A DNA stretch of 46,298 nt, taken from IMG/VR virus record IMGVR_UViG_3300037323_000018, positions 1 to 46,298 of that record. One strand, written 5' to 3'. The notes under the pieces were generated by a model. It was given only the letters and a program-made list of their open reading frames with translations. It made no database searches and was not told the origin of the DNA. The DNA is from a virus. Position numbers and translations under genes: made by a program. Of this stretch, positions 37,733-45,700 are shown one piece after another (position 1 is the first letter of the stretch; each line of letters begins with the position of its first letter).

Positions 37733-38386
37733 CTACCTATCTTCTTTGTGCATTTCGGAAAGGAGAACGTACAATTCTTCAAAAAGATTAGCATTTACAG
37801 TGTATGCTACTTTAACTTCTTCTATAAATGCTCTACGCTCATATTCTGTCCAAGACACATTGTTTAGCAAATTTTTATATGTTTTCCTGTAGTGAAAAAT
37901 ATCTCCGATAGTGCTGAAGTCGTAGCAAGTCAAGGATTCAGGGCTCATATCGTACTTTTCAGATAGACACCTAGAAATTACCTGTCCTCCTATCATGTCC
38001 CCCATGTAGCGGGTGTAATGGTAGGCCATAACTCTTTGAGGACTAGACCCTGCTTGGTATACCGCCTCAATATATGCGGTTACTGCGGGAAGTCTGCTCG
38101 GGTCCGCTACAGGATCTACACCATAAAAGGCTAGATCACTGAATATTTTGTCTCTTCTGTCTAATTTTCTATGGTCAAACATGTTGAGTACAGGATCTTT
38201 ACGATTCTTCATTAAAATGTCCTCGAGCATTACATACACCGGATACAACGCTCTTTGCCACTCAACGAAGGCAACAGGACTCCACAGACCTCCCATAATA
38301 TTCTGGGCAAATCCACTGTCCTTAGACAGTTCGTGTGCATCAAATGTTTCGTGTTTCATTTGATCCACAAACTTTAAGTCAGACAT
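37733..38386 (-). CDS. Heme oxygenase (biliverdin-producing, HO-1 type)
   Basis: 217 residues, the usual core length. The N-terminus KHETFDAHELSKDSGF aligns without gaps with the HO-1 proximal region TKEVHTQAENAEF, placing the heme ligand at H18. HYTRYMGDMIGGQVIS (123-138) matches the distal helix YTRYLGDLSGGQV, with the catalytic-pocket G129, D130 and G133 kept; IGG replaces SGG. Further matches are LYPVYVMLEDILMKNRKDPV and SDLAFYGVD. The enzyme opens heme to biliverdin, CO and Fe2+. AAGGACC precedes the ATG. It sits between the major tail protein and head-tail connector genes, after a hairpin. No bilin reductase or other heme gene is nearby. An auxiliary metabolic gene is the likely status. 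Confidence 0.88.
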   Translation of the reverse strand: MSDLKFVDQMKHETFDAHELSKDSGFAQNIMGGLWSPVAFVEWQRALYPVYVMLEDILMKNRKDPVLNMFDHRKLDRRDKIFSDLAFYGVDPVADPSRLPAVTAYIEAVYQAGSSPQRVMAYHYTRYMGDMIGGQVISRCLSEKYDMSPESLTCYDFSTIGDIFHYRKTYKNLLNNVSWTEYERRAFIEEVKVAYTVNANLFEELYVLLSEMHKEDR

Positions 38387-38410
38387 ATTTGGTCCTTACA
38401 GAATTAGTTA

Positions 38411-38462
38411 AAGGGCGGGTAACTACCCAAGTGTTAAACACTTTTGGAAGTCACCCGCCCTT
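38411..38462. terminator. Strong hairpin between major tail protein and heme oxygenase
   Basis: AAGGGCGGGT (38411-38420) pairs perfectly with ACCCGCCCTT (38453-38462); the stem can extend inwards imperfectly through ACT/AGT and CCAA/TTGG-like pairs. No clear T run follows on the minus strand, so it may be a partial terminator or an mRNA-stabilising structure limiting expression of downstream genes. It lies 9 bases after the major tail protein stop. Confidence 0.7.
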
Positions 38463-38471
38463 CGGAAAAAC

Positions 38472-39515
38472 TTATGCTACTGGGTCCTCATCAGACGGGA
38501 CAATAAAGTCAACACTCTGATCTGGGTTGTACTCTTCACTGCCCGGTACGTTGAATGAGTCGTTTTCAGACCCAAAGATATCAGTAACTGCGTTGTAGCC
38601 TGCTTGACGAACTGAAGTACCTACCGGACTGACTGGTGCAGTTGGTACGTCTGCGTTGGTCTTTGCAAACCGAAATTGGCTTGTCGTAGGTACTGCAGTA
38701 ATGATTTGAGTGCCATCAAATGGGCTCCCTACATCAGCTACTACCACTGTCTGTCCAACCGAATACTGATGTGGGGCGTCGGTAGTGAGTGTGGCAATAT
38801 TAGATGTTAGTGACTTAGTAGTTACGCTAGCAGCAAGGTTTTTGTGCCAAGTGTAGAAGCCTCTAAGACCTACAGGTGCATATGTTGTACGAGCATACGA
38901 GTAGGAACGCTCTGTAGATACTGGGAACTCCCAGCGGCCATCAAGACCGTCTGCAAACAGATCGTTACCTAGGCCATAGCCCTCAAACGTAGTTGCAAGC
39001 ATTCCGTTTTCAATCACACGGTCACCGGACTGGCGAAGGCGAGCATATGGGAATACCCAGTGGAAGTATGGAAGTGAAGCAGAGCGACGACCATCTTTAA
39101 CAGCAAATGACCAGCACTCAAGAGCAACACCACGGCCCGTGGGGTCGTCCCCAACAGAGGGGGCAGCCCAACCAATACTCTTATTGTCGGGGGCACCAAA
39201 TGTTCCGAAGTTTTTACGAAGCAATAGACCGCCTGAGATCAATGCAGTTAATTCTGAGTCGGGCTCACAGATGGCAAGTTCCATCGTGATCCGCTTCATG
39301 GTGTCAGGAGCCTTGTAAGAGACGCATACTGTTCCGTCCGCAGACTTCTCAACAACTTCGTCACCTTCTTCGTACTCTGGGGTGAAAGATACGCGCATAA
39401 ACGCCGAGGTGGTGTACGAGTCGCCTGCTCCGTTGAGTAGACTGCCAGCGGAGTCTAGGCGGGTAACTCGAATCGACACACCTTGTACGCTTGCCGCAAA
39501 GTCTTGTGTGGCCAT
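38472..39515 (-). CDS. Major tail protein
   Basis: 347 residues, ATG at 39515 with AAGGAG upstream. The N-terminal ~225 residues are tube-like: VSIRVTRLDSAGSLLNG, YEEGDEVVEKSADGTVCVSY, RITMELAICEPDSELTALIS, YFHWVFPYARLRQSGD and TTFEGYGLGNDLFADG, patterns typical of actinophage tail tube proteins. Residues about 232-290 hold an added module (IATLTTDAPHQYSVGQTVVV, PFDGTQIITAVPTTSQFRFA) likely exposed on the tube. It is abundantly expressed in such phages; the hairpin just after the gene fits that. Confidence 0.85.
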   Translation of the reverse strand: MATQDFAASVQGVSIRVTRLDSAGSLLNGAGDSYTTSAFMRVSFTPEYEEGDEVVEKSADGTVCVSYKAPDTMKRITMELAICEPDSELTALISGGLLLRKNFGTFGAPDNKSIGWAAPSVGDDPTGRGVALECWSFAVKDGRRSASLPYFHWVFPYARLRQSGDRVIENGMLATTFEGYGLGNDLFADGLDGRWEFPVSTERSYSYARTTYAPVGLRGFYTWHKNLAASVTTKSLTSNIATLTTDAPHQYSVGQTVVVADVGSPFDGTQIITAVPTTSQFRFAKTNADVPTAPVSPVGTSVRQAGYNAVTDIFGSENDSFNVPGSEEYNPDQSVDFIVPSDEDPVA

Positions 39516-39544
39516 TCTTTATTTCTCCTTAATAAGGGTGGTAC

Positions 39545-40420
39545 TTAGGGTGTCGGAAGCGTTACGCGAACCGTGTAGTGAATACTTGGGTCAAAATAGG
39601 CTCCAGCCGGACGAGTGGCTTTTAGCCTCATATCATTAATAGTAGCATCTATTCCTTGGCCCAAGTTTTCGTTTACAACCTCTATTTTGCCTAGATGCAC
39701 GTCTACTGGGCCAGTTGCGTACATCCATTTATTTGTAGCGCTTGCTGCTGCTCCGGAAGAACCTACAGGGCCATTACCCGAATAGCCAGAGCCAACAACA
39801 ACAGGTGTTCCTAGACGAGTTTGAATGTAGTTTTTCTTATCAACATCGCCACCAAAACTAAGTTTGGACCCTAGGGCAGAAGCTACGTCCCTAGTCATAT
39901 GTATAATTCCCTGCTCACCTAGAGGCGATTCAGCAATAGACTGTTCTAAATAGTACAGCCCTTCATTGACATCAAAAGCTCCTATGGCGGAAACAGTGGA
40001 GGATGATGCTTTAGATAAGAAAGTGTTAGAATTCGTGGCAGCTGTTGCAGAAACGCCGTCCCAAAGCTCCTTTTCAACTGCTTTCTGAGTCCCTACAGCA
40101 AGTTGTTTTTTAATTTTAGCAATTCTATCTACGCCTAGCAAACCAAAAGTTGAAGAAAAATCCTCTACCTCGATAAAGAAGGGCTCACAATCTTTGTATC
40201 GTGGTAAGTCGTCGCTATTAAACAGTTCCCCGTCGGATACCGCTTCGTCGTTAGTCGTTAAAATTCTAAGCGTACCCTGTGTGTCGAAGACATACGAGAA
40301 TCCTCTAATCCATCGCTCGTCGTAATCTGCAGACGAGTGAGTCATCACACGGGCAACGCTCAGAAGTCCGCAAGAAGTAGGCTTGATCTCAGGAGCGTCA
40401 TAAACTCCACGAAATGCCAT
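39545..40420 (-). CDS. Second capsid-like protein, candidate pentamer or minor capsid protein
   Basis: 291 residues directly after the major capsid gene. KIKKQLAVGTQKAVEKELWD, GLYYLEQSIAESPLGEQGII, HMTRDVASALGSK, YIQTRLGTPVVVGSGYSGNG and WMYATGPVDVHLGKIEVVNE resemble HK97-fold capsid proteins of actinophages, some of which use separate hexamer and pentamer subunits. This makes a pentamer or second capsid protein the best guess; a decoration protein is the alternative. GAGGAG precedes the ATG. Confidence 0.6.
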   Translation of the reverse strand: MAFRGVYDAPEIKPTSCGLLSVARVMTHSSADYDERWIRGFSYVFDTQGTLRILTTNDEAVSDGELFNSDDLPRYKDCEPFFIEVEDFSSTFGLLGVDRIAKIKKQLAVGTQKAVEKELWDGVSATAATNSNTFLSKASSSTVSAIGAFDVNEGLYYLEQSIAESPLGEQGIIHMTRDVASALGSKLSFGGDVDKKNYIQTRLGTPVVVGSGYSGNGPVGSSGAAASATNKWMYATGPVDVHLGKIEVVNENLGQGIDATINDMRLKATRPAGAYFDPSIHYTVRVTLPTP

Positions 40421-40487
40421 ATTTTCTCCTCTTAGACTTCTGAGCGTTACCGCGTTGTAATGGTTATTGGGTTATTGCTGGGGTAGC

Positions 40488-42551
40488 TTAGTACTCAATT
40501 GCTGCAGCAGTAGCGTTACCAGTCGTATCGCGGAGGGCAGCAGCCACACCGTTCACACTAATAGTGCTAGTGATTGCAAGCGATTCAATACCGACCTTGG
40601 CAACACCTTCGAAGGTTTCAACGAACATCTTGTAATCGTTGGTTCCGACGAGGGTTGAATCCCGGATAATTCCGAGGTCAAGAGTGCCACCATCAAGGAA
40701 CACGAAGGTTCCTTCAGCAAACATGTACCAAGTGAATGTGTCTGAGAACTCTAGGAGTGCTCCTGTACCTTGAGTGCCATAAACGTCCTGATCAAGCGAG
40801 TAGCTAGCAACAACACCGCGAGCGGCCATGTAGCCGTCAATCTCACTGTAGGCATTGAGAGTGCTGTCTCCTGGCATTGACAGGGCTAGATCTGCAGCCA
40901 TTGCATCTTTAACCCATGAAGGGAGAATCATGCGAATAGATGCGTCTGCTTCCAGACGGTGACGCGAACGGTACGCTGTTGCAGCGCGACCAACCTGAAC
41001 GAGCATGTCACGGCCAACGCCAATTAGGCTGTTGGTAGTAACCGCTGTTGAACCGGCTGCAATCTTGCTGAGCAGGTACTGCTCTCCTTCGCGTGCGTGC
41101 TGAATCAGACCGAGCTCGTTGTGACGAGTAATCAGTTCTGGGTACGCACGGGTTGCGAGGTTACCGAACTGCATTTGAAGAGTCACGGCGTCAGTAGCGA
41201 CGGTGATCTCAGAAGCAGCAGTGACGGTCAAGCTTCCCTTTGCTGCTGGGTCTGGACTTCCTGCAGCATCGTTCGCTGCGGTCCAAACACCTACGGCGTC
41301 GCCGTAAGCACTAAGAACTGGAGGAAGAATAAATCGAATACCTCCACGGTCGGCTTGGAACTTAGGAAGAGCATCTCGCACTGGACGACTCGTGGTTCCG
41401 AATCCGAAGATGTCGTAACGAACCTCGAATGGTGCTTGATGTCCACCAGCGGCGACGAGGGCTTCTGGGCCAACGACGTTCTGGATCTTGTTCCAGTTTT
41501 CTTCAGGATCAGTACCTAGGGTACGATCAGAGGGGAATGAGGTGCTAACGGAGGCAACAATATGCTGCTCACCATCTCCACCATTTACCCGTCGCAGAGC
41601 ATGGAGACGTTTCTCCATTGCAATTGCAACTTCTTTCATATCATTGAGCGAACTGCCAGCCGTGTAGCCAGGAATATCAGCGCCCGCCGTGATCGCCACG
41701 GGAGCAAATGAAGCCTGTGCAACAGGGCGACGATCCGCTGGAACCTCGATGTTGAGGTTATCTGCATTCTCTGCAGAAGCGGTCACGGGTGCCTCCAGGG
41801 GTAGTGTTTCGGTTGATTCTTCTTTTACTGCATTTTCTGAGCCTTCAACAACTTCTGCGACTGCTGTTTCAGTTACTTCCTCGGAAGCGGCAAGTTCTTT
41901 CTCTGCCTCTTTTTCTTTTTCTTCTTCTTCCTTGGCAGTATCTTCTTCAGCATTCTTATTCATTGCAAATTCGGCTGGGGTCTCTTCGGCTTGTGCCTCC
42001 GAGGCTGCTTCATCGGTTGAGAGTTCTACGGTCTCTTCCACAGCGGTTGACGCTTCGGACATGGTAGACATTTCCATTTCTTCTTCATCCTTATCGGACT
42101 TAGATTTCATTTTGGGCATTTCTTCCTCTTCAGCCTCAACTTCAACTTCGACAACCTCTTCTACAGGGGCGTCTTCCACTGGGGCTTCATCGGATGGCAT
42201 GGCTTCGGGGACTTCCTCTTTCATTGGCATTGCTGCTTCTGTCACTGACTTGTCCTCCTCTTCCACTTCTTCTTCCATGTCTTCGTTAGAACCGCCGTCT
42301 TGACCGTGAACACGAGAGGCTGCTTCAGAGGCTTTTTGAGCCAATTCAACAACCTGAGCCTCGCGGCGCTTGACTTCACCGCGAACGGTGTCAAGCATGT
42401 CGGCAAGCGACGTCATAGCGTCAACTGTCTGTGGAGTGGGATCTTCATTCTCAGCCGTTTCAAATTCGCTGATAATCGAACTCTGTAACTCCGACACCTG
42501 AGTATCGTCAAGTTCGCTGAGCTGATCCAGCATTTCCTTGATTCGGTCCAC
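40488..42551 (-). CDS. Major capsid protein with long acidic N-terminal scaffold region
   Basis: 687 residues, GTG start at 42551 with GGAGG 7 bases upstream. Residues 1-95 are helical (IKEMLDQLSELDDTQVSELQ); about 95-280 is a low-complexity Glu/Ala/Met region; from about 285 the HK97-type body starts (ITAGADIPGYTAGSSLNDMK), with GTTSRPVRDALPKFQADRGG, ELITRHNELGLIQHAREGEQ and YMFAEGTFVFLDGGTLDLGI. The N-terminal part probably acts as a fused scaffold (delta domain) removed by the upstream protease. It is unusually long and acidic. The gene follows the protease gene after a 155-base leader. Confidence 0.88.
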   Translation of the reverse strand: MDRIKEMLDQLSELDDTQVSELQSSIISEFETAENEDPTPQTVDAMTSLADMLDTVRGEVKRREAQVVELAQKASEAASRVHGQDGGSNEDMEEEVEEEDKSVTEAAMPMKEEVPEAMPSDEAPVEDAPVEEVVEVEVEAEEEEMPKMKSKSDKDEEEMEMSTMSEASTAVEETVELSTDEAASEAQAEETPAEFAMNKNAEEDTAKEEEEKEKEAEKELAASEEVTETAVAEVVEGSENAVKEESTETLPLEAPVTASAENADNLNIEVPADRRPVAQASFAPVAITAGADIPGYTAGSSLNDMKEVAIAMEKRLHALRRVNGGDGEQHIVASVSTSFPSDRTLGTDPEENWNKIQNVVGPEALVAAGGHQAPFEVRYDIFGFGTTSRPVRDALPKFQADRGGIRFILPPVLSAYGDAVGVWTAANDAAGSPDPAAKGSLTVTAASEITVATDAVTLQMQFGNLATRAYPELITRHNELGLIQHAREGEQYLLSKIAAGSTAVTTNSLIGVGRDMLVQVGRAATAYRSRHRLEADASIRMILPSWVKDAMAADLALSMPGDSTLNAYSEIDGYMAARGVVASYSLDQDVYGTQGTGALLEFSDTFTWYMFAEGTFVFLDGGTLDLGIIRDSTLVGTNDYKMFVETFEGVAKVGIESLAITSTISVNGVAAALRDTTGNATAAAIEY

Positions 42552-42706
42552 TGTCCATCCTCCAGGCCAGTTGTGGGAATTGGCTGTTCCAATTTCCCTG
42601 CTGATCGGTCGGGCCGAGGGACTCCGAGACGCACGAGGCGTGGAGGCACTCCACCTAGTTACTTATTGTACCTTGATTTATAGAGTCTTACTTCGATTAA
42701 CGATGT
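42552..42706 (-). promoter_or_regulatory. Structured 155-base leader of the major capsid gene
   Basis: Read on the minus strand it begins A/T-rich with TACAAT (42670-42665), a possible -10 without a convincing -35. Two hairpins follow: GTGGAG/CTCCAC (42654-42640, 3-base loop) and GGGAAATTGG/CCAATTCCC (42598-42575, 5-base loop, one bulge). The ribosome-binding GGAGG comes next. No gene is seen. The hairpins lack T runs, so they may stabilise the capsid mRNA or mediate feedback rather than terminate. Confidence 0.45.
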
Positions 42707-45700
42707 TTAAGTTAATAATCTTAAAAGTTTTGCCATTTGACCAGATATCTCTGATTGATTGAATACATCATTACCGGAAAGGAATGATTTCAATTTTTTA
42801 GTAGCAATGTCTGCGTCTTCTTGGCCAATCTTCTCTTCTACGCGAGATATCATATCTTTCATTAGACTTTTTAGTGCCGGTGGCAGGTCTGAAAACCTAA
42901 TTTTTTCGGCATCTACTCCAAAGGCAAACGGGAGATTGGCAATGACCTTCCCAAGCTCCCTGCTACTGTTTCTCACATTTTCTAAGGCGTCTGGGTTTAG
43001 GGCCTTAGTATCCAGACGATCAATGATGTCAATCAGGTCTCCGGAAGCCTTTGCAGCATTGGAGTAGTCTCCAGAAAAGTCAAGATTTTCGATCTCTTCC
43101 ACCTGTTTAAGGGCTTTGTCGAGCCCAGCAACGCCAAGGTCTAGTTTTAGACGTGCAAGAACTGTCCTAAACTTTCCGCCAGAATCTCTAGGTTGTGTTT
43201 TGGCGGTGTATTTGCCTTCTCTTTCAGTTTTAGGTCCGTTATCCCTAGAAGTTTTTTCCTCCTTTAGGGCTCTAATCTCTTCCGGAGTCAGATTTTCTAT
43301 AATATCGTCTTCAACAGCAAATTCAGTAGACACGTCCTCAGAATCAAACTCTTCGACATTTCTGCACAGAATTATTACTTCTCTTTCTGGCTCCCAATCA
43401 CTGTCATAGTTCATATCTTCTTCCATATCCAGCCACTCAATAGGGGTGGACATGTCTTCATCGGAAATTTCGGTAGGAGTGATGTCATATCCCAAGTAAA
43501 GTGCTTCTGAATTATCCAGTGCGGTGTCGTTGACAGCACTATTGTTACCGGGATTGAGTTTGCTCCCTGTATATACGCCAGTAGCGTCCTTGTGGCGTAG
43601 TTGGCAGTAGCCCTTAGAACGAACCCCCATATACTTAGAGAGGTATCTAACACAACGCTTCCAGTCTCCGGGAGTTCCCCAACGAATTTTTGCAGCGCCT
43701 TCACCCTTAGTCCAGTAAAGCCGTAGTTTTTCTGCATTTCCACGGTTACGATCTAAACCACCGGCAGAGACCATAGCCTCAACAATTGCTAGTCTTTTAC
43801 GAACGCTAGCAACAACGGAATCTTCTTCATCGTCAGAGGACGCATCTTTAGGCACGCAATTAGGGACTTCTTTACCGTTTTTTGTTTTAGTACCTATCAT
43901 CTCGTAGCCATCCCAGCAGGGATTCTCCATCTCAAGTTCTGAAGTATTATCAGAGAGCACGGACTTTGCTTTATCTATTCGCTCTCTAATGTTAAAAAAT
44001 AATCCATCCTCATCATCTTCATCCGAAAAGCTTGATGTGTCGGTCTTCCAGCTGTCTGGAAGCATGTCCTCTTTACCTAATGCTTCTGCACGATCAGTAA
44101 TGTGCGATTTTACCTCGGGACGCTTGTCTTTAGACAATCTTTCATAAGCCAAAATAGCATTCTTTAAGTCACGAGAATTTTCAATAGGGAACGAACCGTC
44201 TGGAAGGGACTCACCCTTTTTTGCCAGACGGTCACGTTCTTTTGGGTCAAAGTTTTCCATATTCTTTTGACCATATGACATATCTTTTTTAGCCTTTTTT
44301 ATTCTATTGCTGAGTTCTTCGGCTTTAATGGTAAGTACACGACTCCGTGCAGTATTAGCAGCCTTATCAAGTGGCTCGCGCTCTAAACGGTCCATACGAG
44401 CGTTTAACTCTGCTACAGGGTCAGTCTTCATATGGGCTAACATACTTGCACCGGCTGCTACAAGAGCCATAATTTGACCAGAGGCAACACGAGAACGGGC
44501 GATAGGAAATCCTGGGACATTTACTTGACACACGGCAACAAGTTCAAGGTGTCCCTTAATAGGACGCCAGTCACCTGAAGGAGCAGAGGCACGAAGAGCT
44601 CGGATCTGCTCAGGGGTAGTTCCTGGTCGTAGTGCGCCAGAAACCCAAATTCCAAAGGCATCTTCTCCTGCATGAACATCTGCAATTGCAGAGGCAGTGT
44701 CATCGTAGTGACGAACTGCCTGACTTGCACTCATCTCTAGGGACGCATGTCCACCAGCCAGTGTAAGTTGCCCGACAGGGATGTCAGAACCTTCTTCGGT
44801 GCGAACTACTCCAGTGTGGAAGTAGGAGTACTTACTTCGGCTACGAGGAGGTCTAGTCCCAAAAGACATTCCAATATGGTCAACATGCCATGCAGCAATG
44901 TGACCGTACACACGGCCCTCATCATCCACTGTTAGAGGAGTTGCCTGCTTAAGACCGGGTCTATCAAACCACGATTGAGGGGGAGTTGTTGGAATAACTC
45001 CTGCTGTAATACCGCAGGCCACAAGAGCAGATGCCTCACTGGGATCTACATCTTCGACATACACGCCATCTGGGATCATTTCATCCTCCTGCTTATCCTC
45101 TTCAATTTCTATTGTGCATTCTTGAAATGCAGGTTTTGGGACAATAGTTACAGCCATAACTCTTGCCTTGCTAATCTTCATTCTACCGGTAGAAATTTCT
45201 CCGTCTTCTGAGTTTTCGGACTTTTCGGTCTCTTCTAGGGCCTCAAACTTGTCTAAATCAGCGGAAACTCCACGGATAAATTTTCTACGGACTAGTCTTT
45301 CGGCTTCTTTACCATAATTTCCAGTGTCAAAGTATCCATAAGCGTTACCAATACCTAAATCAGTCTTTTCCATAAAGTCAATACGGCCCACAACTACAGA
45401 TCCATTGTGTCCTTCGCCAGTCTTGATCTGCCAGAGAAGCGGGAGGGGTAAGTCTCTAATGTCGATGGCCTCCTTATCAAAGATTCTGCCATCTCCTGAC
45501 TCGATTCCCTCAGGAATAACTAACTTGATCTTAAATCTTGCTCCATCGATTGTCGCAGATCCTCCGGCAGTAACCACTCTATCCCGAGCATCAGACATTC
45601 TTGCTCTAGCAATAGCATTAGCTATAATTTTGTCCTCCGAAAGAACCTCATAGCCACTAAAGTCTTTTCCAGTTCTAGAAGGAAGTTCAAACTTACTGTT

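Noticed and set aside
41689-42303. Long serine-rich open frame opposite the capsid N-terminus
   Set aside because: It is the antisense of the Glu/Ala low-complexity region; the capsid frame has a GGAGG site and family features.
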